The translations under genes and the position numbers were made by a program. This document shows, one piece after another, positions 1 to 10,745 of a DNA stretch of 64,000 nt. Position 1 is the stretch's first letter. Every line of letters begins with the position of its first letter. This DNA is from Branchipolynoe longqiensis. Taxonomy: Eukaryota; Annelida; Polychaeta; Phyllodocida; Polynoidae. The notes under the pieces are model-generated. The model searched no databases, had not been told where the DNA came from, and saw only the letters and a program-made list of their open reading frames with translations. Location: the NCBI GenBank assembly GCA_030323885.1, contig CM059193.1, forward strand, positions 56,758,749-56,822,748, written 5' to 3'.

Positions 1-374
1 ACCCGGTACTTGTAGTACACGGGTGAAGATCAGCCTTATATAAATACGGGTGAAAATAGCGTTAGTATGGAACATCACCTAGAAACTGTGGCTCCAGTAT
101 CAGATGGATACTTATATAGGCGCAGAGTTGGTGAAATGGGAGAGAATGCAAAAAGACAAGATGGCGGCCGCAGAACGCCGTCGATTTCACTTTTAAATCT
201 TATTAAACTAGATATTATATTATATTTTTCAACTCAAAGGTAGCGGGCTCTCAATAATACATATGTAAAGAATAAATGTTGCTTCTTAGATTGTGAAATT
301 AGGCTCTCAATTCTTTGACCCGCATTTTCGCCACCTTTTACATAGGGTTGGTTTGCACCCCTACTGCAGCAGTA

Positions 375-680
375 CGGGGTGAATCTTGTACCTAGATGTG
401 ACCCAGCTAGGCAGTGACAAGTATAAAATTGGTAAGAATACCATAATGTGTCAACATATCGTTAGTATATATAGGCCAACCAGCAGCCCCATGACCCAAT
501 TTCCCACTCAGTCACATTATCCTGATACTAAGCAAACCTATTCTACTAATGCTGAGCGTCAGGCTAGGTACTGAAAAGTATCAATTCTTTAAGTCATTGG
601 TTTGATCTGACTGGGATTTGAACGCTCAACCTTCCGCATGGGAAGCCATTGCTGTTAGCGATTCAATCACCGCATCCAGT
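375..680 (-). mobile_element. SINE family 1, degraded copy
   Basis: It contains the family body (CCCACTCAGTCACATTATCC, then GTCATTGGTTTGATCTGACT) followed by a decayed tRNA-like head. The transcribed direction is minus, as the head is at the right. Confidence 0.6.
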
Positions 681-857
681 GCCCGCCCTAGAAAACTTAC
701 CGTAGTAATAACATCAACCCACACATACTTGAACAGAAACTGTTTTTTTTTCTCCTTTTAACTTACCACAATAAAGACTTTCCATTGGCTTACATCCGAA
801 ATAACCATTTAAGACAGTGTGTTAGTCGGTCGCAGGAACCTTGGTGTAATATAATTA

Positions 858-1156
858 CAGGGTCCGTACACATGTGAAAATATAGAATTCAACGATAATT
901 CAAGCCCTTTGAAGGCTGTTTTTGATAGGAATTCAGGCGAGTATTGACATTTTATTGTGTGTAGGTATGTCGGATTATTTTATGCCAAATGGAAGGTTTG
1001 GGACTAATTTAGATCAGTGGGCACAGTTTAATGGAATTCAAGGCTTTTCAATACTAATAGCCTAAAATAGGTTAATTTCAATGCTTTTCAAGGGCTTGAA
1101 ATGGGGAAAATGAGGTTTAAGACTTTTCAAAACTTTCCAGGCCCCGTACGGACCCT
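858..1156. mobile_element. MITE with CAGGGTCCGTAC ends, copy 1
   Basis: The ends CAGGGTCCGTACACATGTGA and CCCCGTACGGACCCTG are inverted. The interior repeats AATTCAAGGCTTTTCAA-type motifs. The CAGGG...CCCTG termini resemble hAT-like elements. The flanks share AATTA, a possible degraded target duplication. Confidence 0.75.
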
Positions 1157-1559
1157 GCAATTAACTGCACTACAATTGTGAACAATGTCAAACATGATGG
1201 GGGAGAATAAAGGTTAAAACACCATACGAGGGGCAGGGCGACAGTAACAGTCGCCACTGTGACGTCATGACACACAACTAGGCAGCCATTGTTGGAAAAT
1301 GGCCGAGGGTGGGTGGGGAAAGAACGGAACAACATTGGTTGGATAATGTGAATAAACGGAATAAACAGGATTCAGCATTGCGGTGCTGCTGTGGGTGTGG
1401 GTGTGAGTGTAGGTGTAGGTGTGGGTGTGAGTGTGGGTGAGTGTGGGTGTGTGTGTGTGAGTGTGGGTGGGTGTGTGAGCATGCATAGTGTGTGGAACAC
1501 TAATTCTACCAAGTGATATGCAAGAATTCAAAGGAGATGCAATGAACAAAATGTATATA

Positions 1560-1737
1560 CAGTAAAACCTCTCTATACCGACCCCTCTGCAGATCGACCA
1601 CTCCCCTATATCGATCGCTTTATTTGGGTCCCAAATATACCATTATAAGGATATTCTAACTCTCTAAACCGACCACCTCCCTAAATGGACCACTTAAAGT
1701 CGGTCCCATGGTCAGTCGATTTAGAGAGGTTTTACTG
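1560..1737. mobile_element. MITE, pogo/Tc1-like ends (CAGTAAAACCTC), copy 1
   Basis: Inverted ends CAGTAAAACCTCTCTA and TAGAGAGGTTTTACTG are flanked on both sides by TA, the target duplication of Tc1/mariner/pogo elements. At 178 bp it cannot encode a transposase. The inner part repeats CCGACCACCTCCC-like motifs. Two diverged relatives lie at about 53.96 and 62.74 kb. Confidence 0.85.
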
Positions 1738-1849
1738 TATGATGGTTTGAATGCGTTATTGGTACCGTTATCGATATCCATCTGTTATTGGTATCATTAT
1801 CAAGCAGTCCTCAACCACTCTACAATGTGGTATAATTATGTCATAGCAA

Positions 1850-3595
1850 TATCGTGTCAAGGTCTCTAACTACAGTTTAGTATCAATGTAATAGAGACCT
1901 ATTTATGAAAGGTCTAAATGTACTCTTGTATACTCTACTTAGTAACATAGCGATGAACATCACACTAAAGTTTAGAATTAATGTAATAGTGACCTATTTA
2001 CTGAAGTCTGACTTGTATACTTTACTTAGTAATATATCGACAAGTATTCAGCCACAGATTAGTATTAATGTAATAGTGACCTATTTACTGAAGTCTGACT
2101 TGTATGCTTTATTTAGTAATATATCGACAAGTATTCAGCCACAGTTTAGTATTAATGTAATAGTGACCTATTTACTGAAGTCTGACTTGTATACTTTACT
2201 TAGTAATATATCGACAAGTATTCAGCCAGAGATTAGTATTAATGTAATAGTGACCTATTTACTGAAGTTTGACTTGTATACTTTACTTAGTAATATATCG
2301 ACAAGTATTCAGCCACAGATTAGTATTAATGTAGTAGTGACCTATTTTCTGAAGTTTGACTTGTGTCCTTTACTTAGTAATATATCGACAAGTATTCAGC
2401 CACAGTTTAGTATTAAAGTAATAGTGACTTATTTACTGAAGTCTAACCACACTCTTGTATATTTTACTTAGTAATATAGCGACAAGCATCTAGCCACAGT
2501 TTAGTATTAATGTAATAGTGACCTACTTAATAAAGTCTGCCTGTACTCCTGTATACTTAAAGCTGCATAGTCCGGATCATCAAATCTTCAAAACCAAAAC
2601 AATTATCTTGATTTGATTCTAAATATCTAAGATAGATACTGAAACACTTATTAAATATTTTTTGCCACATAAAAGCGAATACTGTTCCGATTTAACAGAA
2701 GCTGTTCCTGCAGAAGCGCATGTATGGTGTCAGAGCTTTGGCGTGCTTGCCAAAACTAATTTGACATATTTACACTTCAAATATTTCAAAAGTTCACCAT
2801 TTGAAAATATTACATCAAACTAAAGTAAGGCAGATTATGCCAATCAATTTAATATATTTATCTCAGAAAAATGACAGAAACTCAAAACCATCGGACTATG
2901 CAACTTTAATAATATAGCGACAAGCATCCAGCCACAGTTTAGTATTAATGTAATAGTGACCTATTTACTGAAGTCTGACTGTACTCTTGTATACATTACT
3001 TAGTAATATAGCGACAAGCATCCAGCCACAGTTTAGTATTAATGTACTAGTGACCTATTTACTGAAGTCTGACTGTACTCTTGTATACATTACTTAGTGA
3101 TATAGCGACAAGCATCCAGCCACAGTTTAGTATTAATGTAATAGTGACCTATTTACTGAAGTCTGACTGTACTCTTGTATACATTATTTACTAATATAGC
3201 GACAAGCATCCAGCCACTGTTTAGTATTAATGCAATAGTGAGGTATTTACTGAAGTCTGACTGTACTCTTGTATACATTACTTAGTAATATAGCGACAAC
3301 CATCCAGCCACATTTTAGTATTAATGTAATAGTGACCTATTTACTGAAGTCTGACTGTATTCTTGTATACATTACTTAATAATATAGCAACAAGCATCCA
3401 TCCACAGTTTAGTATTAATGCAGTAGTGACCTATTTACTGAAGTCTGACTGTACTCTTGTATACATTACTTAGTAATATAGCGACAATCATCCAGCCACA
3501 GTTTAGTATTACTGTAATACTGACCTATTTACTGAAGTCTGACTGTACTCATATATACTTCACTTAGTAATATAGCATCAAGCACTCATCTAATA
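1850..3595. repeat. Minisatellite with 87 and 94 bp unit lengths
   Basis: Units carry TTAGTAATATATCGACAAGT and TTAATGTAATAGTGACCTAT. Those at about 1980-2450 are 87 bp; those at 2910-3590 are 94 bp through an added TGTACTC. A TTAA MITE separates the two blocks. Confidence 0.92.
2561..2905. mobile_element. TTAA-inserting MITE (piggyBac-like), copy in the 87/94 bp minisatellite
   Basis: TTAA flanks both sides of a 345 bp element with ends AGCTGCATAGTCCGGATCAT and CCATCGGACTATGCAACT. It interrupts the minisatellite of 1850-3595. The family recurs throughout the window and has no coding capacity. Confidence 0.9.
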
Positions 3596-3849
3596 TTTAG
3601 TAATAATCAGAATGTAAATATTATTGTGGGGTGAGTAGAGGGGTGCAAATGGGAAATAATTGATTTAGAGCAGATTCAAATCCACACTTCTTGCTATTCC
3701 GGGGCTAGTGTCCTAACCATTAGACTATCTAGTTATCTAGTTTATATTGGTTTGTTGTTCCTTTTATTGTTGTTATTGCTTTGCTGTGTGATTTAGCACA
3801 TGCCTAATGGGTGGTGCCTCCGGCAGTTGGGTAGACAATTGTTTGTGTT

Positions 3850-4187
3850 TGTTGTTTTACTTCCTAGCAACCTCTAAGCTCAGGACGGGTACCAACTTGT
3901 GACAGTGCGCACTCATTGTAACTTAATAGTGTTGCTACACTGGGAGACCAGGCCACCAGCACCATGACCTGATATCCCACTCAGTCACATTATCCTGACA
4001 CCGAGGAAACCAGTCCTTGCCTTATCCTAATAATATCGAGCGCTTGGCTCGGAAGCGACAAGTATACATTTTTAAGACATTGGTTAGACTCGACCAGGGT
4101 TTGGACCCACGAATCCATGGGTTCGGATCACCTGATCTTCCAAAACAGGAGATGGATGCTCAACTCATTCGGCCATCCCGTCTGGTC
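3850..4187 (-). mobile_element. SINE family 1, full copy
   Basis: Read on the minus strand it begins with a tRNA-like head (GACCAGACGGGATGGCCGAA; A-box-like TGGCCGAATGAGTTGAGC) and has a B-box-like region. The body follows and it ends with TTAGAGGTTGCTAGGAAGT and an A-rich tail. This family has at least nine copies in the window. Confidence 0.82.
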
Positions 4188-4348
4188 AGCAGGGTAGACA
4201 AAGCCTCACCTGTTTTTGAGGTGTTGTGGAAGCGGCTCGAGTCGTCATTAAAGGTGTAACACACGCCATAGTCAGTCACCTGCTTTGTGAAGCCTTTGTG
4301 GGTGCAAGGTGCACCGTCCCAGACGCACCTGCCAAGGTCAAGGTCACA

Positions 4349-4677
4349 ACAGTTTTTGTCATTTTCTGAGCTAAATACATTAGCTTGATCATTATACCTT
4401 ACTTTCGCTTGAAGTAAGTTTTATCTTAAATGGCTAACTTTTGAGATATTTGAAGCGTAACCATGCAAAATAAATTTTGTCAAGCAGGCCAAAACACTGA
4501 CACCATAGGTTTCAGCAGTGACAGGTTCTATTAAATTGCCTAAAAAGTCCCTTCTATGTGGTGACCCGTGTTTAATAAGTGCACCAGTATCTAAATTAGA
4601 TATGTAGAATCAAATTGAGATCATTGTTTTGGTTTTGAAAATTTGATGTCTTCATCAGACTATGCAGTTTTAAGCAT
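4349..4677. mobile_element. TTAA MITE, partial
   Basis: Interior and right-hand sequence (TCAAATTGAGATCATTGTTT ... CATCAGACTATGCAGTTTTAA) match the family; the left inverted repeat is gone. Confidence 0.75.
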
Positions 4678-4955
4678 GGGAAATTTCAATTGCGGACAAT
4701 TGGTCTTCCTCAATCTACTGCTCCTTGCCCTATCCTAGTAATGCCGAATGCCAGGCTAGGTAGTGACAAGTATTCATTTTTAAGTCAGTGGTTTGACTCA
4801 GCCAGGGGTTCGAGTCCCACGACCTACTCAGACGGGAGGCGGGTGCTAAACTCATTCAGCTGTCACATCTGATTGAGCCCGACTATAATCAGAAAGCTAT
4901 CTATAATTTGTTAACCGCCTTTCCAGATCATGATTGTTGCTGCTTATTGTTTGTT

Positions 4956-5213
4956 GGGGGCTTTATGTCCTGACAACATGGACGGTATCAACTTGTCACA
5001 GCGCTTGCCCACTGGGAGACCAGACTGCCAGCAACATGACCTAATAATGTGATATCCCACTCAGTTACATTATTCCAACCCAAGCATAACAGTCCTGCGC
5101 TTATCCTATTAATGCCGAGGGCCAGGCTAGGAAGCAAAAATCTCAAATTTGGTAAGTTAGTCGCTTGACTCGGCTGGTGTTTGAACCCATAACCTTCTTC
5201 ACTGGAAGCCAGC
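4956..5213 (-). mobile_element. SINE family 1, partial copy
   Basis: It shares CCCACTGGGAGACCAGACTG, the CCCACTCAGTTACATTATTC body and the decayed head. A further partial copy follows at about 5287-5538, so three lie in near tandem with the one at 3850. Confidence 0.7.
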
Positions 5214-5286
5214 CAGTGCTTTTATGGATTCCGCCACCCTGTCCGGTCCCCAGATAATGAAGAACAATCTCTTTGGTTGGTTGTCG

Positions 5287-5538
5287 GAGATTTACTTCCG
5301 GGCAATATCCAAGGTCATATCAGGACAGGTACCGACTTGTAACAGTGTGCACTCATGGCGACTTTATAATGCTGCCCCACTGGGAGACCAGGCCACTGGC
5401 ACCATGACCCGATATCCCACTCAGTCACATCATACTGACACTGAGCCAACCAATCCTTGCCCTATCGTAATAATGCTGAGTGCCTGGCTAGGTAGCGACA
5501 AGTATCAATTTTTAAGTCATGGGTTAGATTATTGAGAC
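5287..5538 (-). mobile_element. SINE family 1, body without head
   Basis: The body matches (GACCAGGCCACTGGCACCAT, GATATCCCACTCAGTCACAT). The head is lost after GTCATGGGTTAGATT. Confidence 0.75.
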
Positions 5539-5599
5539 CAGATATGCTCCACCATCCCATATAGGATGTAAAACAATAAACAAACAAACAAACAAGACA

Positions 5600-5935
5600 T
5601 CGGCCATGCAGTTCTATGCCACACATACACTCAGACACACAGGCTCAATAACCAATGTGTAGTTTCAGTTCTATGCCACATATAAATTCGCAGACTAGAC
5701 TCATTAATCAATGTGTAGTTTCAGTTCTATGCCACACACACACTCACAGACACAGGCTCAATAATCAATGTGTAGTTTCAGTTCTATGCCACACACACAC
5801 TCACAGACACAGGCTCAATAATCAATGTGTAGTTTCAGTTCTATGCCACATATACACCCACAGACACTGACTCAATAATCAATGTGTAGCTTCAGTTCTA
5901 TGTTTCACATACACTCACAGACACTGGATAAATAA
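5600..5935. repeat. 57 bp minisatellite
   Basis: Five to six units of CAATGTGTAGTTTCAGTTCT plus an ACAC-rich part. The 57 bp period keeps a frame open, giving a 19-residue repeat that I regard as an artefact. Confidence 0.9.
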
Positions 5936-6074
5936 CTAAATACAGTTTTAGCCGGTGTCACTTATCGTCATAAAAATAAAAGTGCTACACAATCGTACAC
6001 CCATGACCTGAATTGTATCACAGCGCCTTCTGTCGCATTAGTCCTTGAGTTACCCCATATTTATTTACACTCAC

Positions 6075-6141
6075 TTGTAGATAAAGTCGTTCCCCTGGTG
6101 GCCAACCATGTTGTACATATCGCTCAGGTCCAACATGTAAC
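6075..6141 (-). CDS. Internal exon 19: possible start of a DEG/ENaC (ASC) channel core
   Basis: A compact 67 nt exon has a textbook acceptor (ACACTTGCAG) and donor (CAA|GTGAGT), entering in phase 1 and leaving in phase 2. It reads YMLDLSDMYNMVGHQGNDFI and then Y and a Lys or Asn codon completed in the next exon. The GHQ-x3-DFI motif resembles the 'GH-x3-D-hydrophobic-hydrophobic-x-x-C' segment that precedes the first conserved Cys of the extracellular part of DEG/ENaC/ASIC channels. The expected next residue would be Cys, but the next exon is outside what I can find. The exon is well supported; the family call rests on this short motif alone. Confidence 0.6.
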
Positions 6142-6552
6142 CTGCAAGTGTAAGATTATCCAATTAGCCGTGAGAGAATCCAGAGAGAATTGTTTGTTAT
6201 TCGCGAGGCCAAATAACAAACAACAAATTGGTGATCATCCCCACCTGTGCCTGAACAATTGACCGCCCGTGATCATTAAATTAAATTAGTTTTTTTTTAA
6301 CTGTTAAAGATGTGTCAGGCTAGCAGGGATTCAACTTACATAAACACACAATTGAAACTTCTAGAACTGGATGATATAATAAATTTCGAAATGAGAATAC
6401 AGTGTTTGACTGAAAATATTGTGATGTGTACATGAATGCCCAAACGGTAAAGGAACGACAAATTCCTGACCTAAAAACTTACAAAAAATATCTGTGCAAA
6501 ATAAGGCTAGGAAACCCCCAGTAAGCTGCACTGCAAAGGGGCATGTAATATG

Positions 6553-6920
6553 TCACGGCCCACCAGCGGGATGCCCAATGGAAGGTAACCATGCCAAAAG
6601 TAGCCAGATAACACACCACACAGCTACGTACAAGCCTATGATATGTAAATAGGAGTAGGCTAGTCTAGTAATAAGAGTAGAAAAATAAAAACATATATAC
6701 CAAGAAAATCCAAAAAAACTAACATAGGCTACTAACCATACCAACCAATTATCTATCTGCTACTGAAATGCAGGCAATCAAATACCTTATCAGCAGCCAC
6801 TGTGTGGTAAGATAACACCAACACTACAACTGGCCAGCATTGAAAACAAGCCTGGGTACCCGGGCTTATATGCTATGGACAGTATAAATACAGCCTCAAT
6901 AAAAAAAAAAAAAAAAAAAA
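6553..6920 (+). mobile_element. Poly(A)-ended retroposon family, copy 1
   Basis: GGGATGCCCAATGGAAGGTA through CAGTATAAATACAGCCTCAA and then a run of about 19 A. An inverted, similar copy is at 41140-41495. The 3' A run and dispersed copies suggest a non-LTR or SINE element; no tRNA head is visible. Confidence 0.7.
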
Positions 6921-7061
6921 TCAATCTACGGTGGTACAATATTTCTTTAAATATACTGAAATACAAAATAAAAATAACAACAAGACTTACAAATCTTCTC
7001 CCTGTACTAAACACCAGGCAGAGTTACAAACAAGATGTAAGAATTATCTCCGTATACGTAC

Positions 7062-7163
7062 CAATTTTCTCCCTGTATTTCTTTGTCTCGTCGGTTGGCA
7101 GGGAGTCATCTTTGTCTGATGGTGATGAACTGTCTGCTCCATTCTTTTCCTCCATGTCTGTCG
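7062..7163 (-). CDS. Internal exon 18: charged linker
   Basis: This 102 nt open segment (acceptor ATTCACCAG, donor G|GTACGT) is phase 1-1 and continues the frame of LDLa 2 through GCG (Ala). It reads TDMEEKNGADSSSPSDKDDS, then LPTDETKKYREKIG: Ser/Asp/Lys-rich, no Cys, probably disordered. It leads directly into the exon at 6075-6141 (shared codon GGT). The acceptor lacks a strong pyrimidine tract and no family is recognised, so support is phase, open frame and position. Confidence 0.55.
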
Positions 7164-8337
7164 CTGGTGAATATCAGACAAAACATGTTTTACTACACTG
7201 ACATTGAGCATGCTATTCTTAACACGGGTAACTCACGAGCGTGGACCGACGGCGGCAACCGGTATACATCTTCATATTAGCTACTGTGGCGCCCTCTCTC
7301 GTCACCCACCGTCACCTATGAACTTAGCGCCCACCATCTGCCAGCGGCTGACCCTCTCCCGGTGGAGCCGCCTAGCGAGACTTTTTGAACTATATTGACG
7401 GCAGAGTGTAGACGTCGCCACCGTTCTCCCACCATAACTACATAATAGGTTGACAATAGACAAATCCCCAACGCATGCGACATCTGACGGCGACGACGAA
7501 CACTAAGGTTGTATGACCATTGCCACAGCGCATACAAAAGCTATGGAAATTACTAACATTCAAATGCACGTATGTCAGTCAAATTTGGGGATCTTTTGAA
7601 AATTCTAAAAGTATATTACTTTTGGATCATTGGAGCTTCCACGAAAAATATAATGTTCCCGTTTGGACCCTTTTGACAATTTTAGGCGCGTACCAAACTA
7701 GTCAGTCACTATTAATACACAATATCCACAACGTATGTGACATCTGATGGCGACGATGAACAGTACGGTTGTGGGAGCATTGCTACAGCGCATGCGTGTG
7801 AATATGGTGTAGTATAACCAAATATTCGTTAGTGTGGAGTAACTTCATTGAACATTGGCTAACTTTGTAGTAATTTGAACTGAAAGAACCCAACATAATT
7901 TCGGTTGCTAGGACGTAAAACAACAACAAACAAACAAAGATAATTTCGGCAAGCTTGGCCAAACTCCTGTAGCTATGGCCCAGATTGTCATCTCGCAGTG
8001 ACCACGTGGTATAGTACTAGTAGTATATCATGAGTGATTATACCAGAAAACTATGTAATCGTTCCATCTCTGAGCTGTGAGGAGGAAAATGACCTTAGGT
8101 GCCTTTAGGGGTAATTAATTATCTCTGATCTTAATATTGTTCTCACGAATCTCAGTGACCTTTGTATTGCATTCCTAGATATACTTGGCTTTGTGTGAGT
8201 TGAGTAATTAACTTGTACATACTATTGGTAGCCTGGTCTCCTTGGATTGAGAGCCAGACTAATGAGGTCACGAGATTGACCTATTTCGTTAGTGGCCTCC
8301 CAGCTTATAATGGCTGTCTCAAAGTACACGTGGCGTT

Positions 8338-8660
8338 CTCTGTGGCGGAGTGGTTAGAGTGTCTGACTTTTTTCTAGGTCAGACTCCTAATCTGAGGGTC
8401 GGCGGTTCGATTCCCCGTGCCCCCAGCTCTGCCAATTTGGATTTCCACCGTTGTGTATAACTTACAGCGTCATCAAAGGCCGGTTGCTCTCATACCATGT
8501 CTATGTGGTGTGGGGAGGTTAAAAATCCCTTGGGTCGGTAAAAGTGTAGGCTCGGGCTTTCTATCGACCAGCAGTGGAATGAGGAAGACCAGTCGTCTAT
8601 GACTGAAATTTCCCCTGCTTAAACAACTAATGGACCAACAAAAAAGAAAAGAAAAAAAAG
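8338..8660 (+). mobile_element. SINE family 2, tail type A
   Basis: The head CTGTGGCGGAGTGGTTAGAG and B box GGTTCGATTCC are tRNA-like. The body includes TTGGATTTCCACCGTTGTGT and GGCCGGTTGCTCTCATACCA. The tail GACTGAAATTTCCCCTGCTT is followed by an A-rich end. It is not a tRNA gene: the acceptor stem cannot close and the copies are dispersed. Confidence 0.88.
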
Positions 8661-9009
8661 GGATGGCAGTCATAAATTCACTTATTACTCGGTATATTCG
8701 ATCCCAAATCATTAGTTATTCGACAAGTATCTTAGTTGGATATGCAGAATCAAATATAGATAAGTATTTTGGCTTTGAAAAGAAAAGTTTCATCGGACCA
8801 TGTAACTTTTATGCCGAAGCCACACTATCACAACTGTCACGACACCCGATCAGAGAGCAACTCCTCAGCTTCAGCCACCCACACACCCACATCAATAGTC
8901 GATCTGAATCCGCTGGAGGGGTTGAGGGTTCGAGTCCAGCCACCATGGGGAATTGATTCCTGGTGAGGCTGGGGAGGTGCTTCTGGGGGGTGGGGGGGGG
9001 GGGTTGCGA

Positions 9010-9522
9010 CGGTCAACCAATATCGGCCTGTACTCCTCAACCTGCCAATAAATAAAACGATGTATATCCAGTTGTGTTCCCACCTTGTGAATTAGTCATT
9101 TAGTCCATATGGTATGAAAGTAGCAGCTGGCAACAATTTAAAAAAAGCGGAAATCTGTGATGAGGAATATGTAAATAATCGAAAACATTCAAGTTCGCAG
9201 TCTCCCCACAGGTGTGTGAGAATCGACTGTTACCGCCTCATTGCTTAGCACCTTAAGGTGCCACGGTCGACCAGGACTCAACCAATATCGGCCTGTACTC
9301 CTCACCCTGCCAATAAATAAAACCATGTATATCCAGTTGTGTTCCCACCTTGTGAATTAGTCATTTTGTCCATAGGGTATGAAAGTAGCAGCTGGCAACA
9401 ATTTAAAAAAAGTGGAAATCTGTGATGAGGAATACGTACATAATCGAAAAAACTCGAGATCGCAGTCTCCCCACAGGTGTGTGAGAATAGACTGTTACCG
9501 CCTCATTGTTTACCGCCTTAAG
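9010..9522. repeat. Two-copy tandem duplication, about 258 bp unit
   Basis: The segments 9010-9262 and 9268-9522 align almost base for base (shared landmark ATATCGGCCTGTACTCCTCA, then TATGAAAGTAGCAGCTGGCA). The second copy stops just short of the LDLa 2 donor, so the intron end next to the splice site has been duplicated without including the exon. Confidence 0.9.
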
Positions 9523-9550
9523 GTGCAATATGCATTGCTTGGTTCCCTAC

Positions 9551-9664
9551 CTGGACATTGGTGTTCATCTTCGCCCTCAGCGCAGTTGATGAGGTTATCG
9601 CAGCGACACAGTCGTGGGATGCAGGCAGGTGATGAGGTGCAGCGAAACTCATCATCACTGCATT
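9551..9664 (-). CDS. Internal exon 17: LDL-receptor class A module 2
   Basis: Acceptor TGTCCCAG and donor G|GTAGGG bound 38 codons in phase 1-1. The sequence CSDDEFRCTSSPACIPRLCR, then CDNLINCAEGEDEHQC, gives an LDLa repeat. It has seven Cys rather than six: the residue before the RCD motif, usually Trp or another bulky residue, is Cys (RLCRCD). The calcium motif reads EGEDE instead of DGSDE, keeping acidic side chains. An unpaired Cys could link to another chain or module. A two-copy 258 bp tandem duplication ends a few bases downstream of the donor, inside the intron. Confidence 0.9.
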
Positions 9665-9729
9665 CTGGGACAGCAAGATGACACAGTTATGCAGATGTTC
9701 TGAATCCAATACAAGTCGAGGCAGTTGTG

Positions 9730-10525
9730 GACTTAAAGGACCAGTAACACGACTTTGCTTAAAGGGGCAGTCACATGACCAATACAACTTTACTTAAAGG
9801 GGCAGTAACATGACCAACACAACTTTACTTAAAGGGCCAGTAACATGACCAACACAACTTTACTTAAAGGTCCAGTGACATGACCAACACAAGTTTACTT
9901 AGAGGGCCAGTAACACAACCAATACAACTTTACGTAAAGGGGTGGTGACACAACCAACACAACTTTACTTAAAGGGCCAGTAACATGACCAAACACAACC
10001 TACTTAAAGGGCCAGTAACATGAGCAATACAACTTTGCTTAAATGGGCAGTGACATAAGCAATACAACTGTACTTAAAGTTGCATAGTCCGATGGGTTTT
10101 GAGTTTCTGTCATTTTCTGAGATAAACATAATAAATCAATCAATAGTATCTACTTTACATTAGTTCAAAGTTACTTTTATTTTAAATGGTAAACTTTTGA
10201 GATATTTTAGGTGCAAACATGGAAAATTAGTTTTGGCAAGCTTGCCAAAACTCTGACACCATAGACTTCTGCAGTAACAGGTTCTGTTAAATTGACTCAG
10301 TATTGCCTTCTACGCAGAAACAAATGCTTAATAAGTGCATCGGTATCTAAGTTAGATATGTAAAATCAAATCTAGATAATCAGTTTGGTTTTGAACATTT
10401 TATATTTCATCGGACTATGCAGCTTTAAAGGGGCAGTGACATGACCAACACAACTTTACTTAAAGGGCTAGTAACATGACCAACACAACATACTTATAGG
10501 GCCAGTAACATGACCAACACAACTT
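9730..10525. repeat. 35 bp minisatellite split by a MITE
   Basis: About a dozen units of the form AAAGGGCCAGTAACATGACC + AACACAACTTTACTT, at 9730-10077 and 10425-10525, interrupted by the TTAA MITE. Confidence 0.92.
10078..10424. mobile_element. TTAA-inserting MITE, copy with a readable empty site
   Basis: The element (AGTTGCATAGTCCGATGG ... CATCGGACTATGCAGCT) is flanked by TTAA within a 35 bp minisatellite. Uninterrupted neighbouring units read TTTACTTAAAGGGGCAGTGA, showing that one TTAA existed before and that the insertion duplicated exactly TTAA. Confidence 0.93.
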
Positions 10526-10526
10526 C

Positions 10527-10745
10527 GCCGCTGCCGTATTAGCCACCCATAGCTTATAGTTATACATCCTTTCCTGCTCAAGGGGGACCCTCCCCCCGAA
10601 TGTATTGGATGTCAGTACCCACCGATACTCAAACACATTTGTATTAAACTGTGGGGATTGTATGGCCCTGCACCAACAATTTTACACTGCAAATGACATG
10701 CATGGTTCATGTTAGCATAAAATGGGTAATTTGTGACGGGGTGGA
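10527..10745 (+). mobile_element. Fragment of the same LINE 3' region
   Basis: It matches 29310-29470 (GCTGCCGTATTAGCCACCCA, then GCTCAAGGGGGACCCTCCCC). The CAAT-repeat 3' terminus is missing. Confidence 0.75.

Larger units (their letters stand above)
7164..9550. other. Intron 17-18: SINE-like copy and duplicated segment
   Basis: Apart from the SINE-like copy at 8338-8660, a fragment of the TTAA MITE near 8700-8808 and the duplication at 9010-9522, I see no coding or RNA feature. Around 7200-7850 two related stretches (GCATGCGACATCTGACGGCG at 7473 and a variant at 7733) point to an old local duplication. Confidence 0.5.

Noticed and set aside
8338..8412. Apparent tRNA gene (A and B boxes)
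   Set aside because: The same segment recurs with a conserved non-tRNA body and tail at 42.0 and 52.5 kb; the acceptor stem does not close. It is a SINE head. The same applies to the heads near 21.1, 33.9 and 52.2 kb.
5600..10525. CRISPR-like regular repeats
   Set aside because: Units are directly tandem with no unique spacers, and the context is an intron-rich eukaryotic locus.
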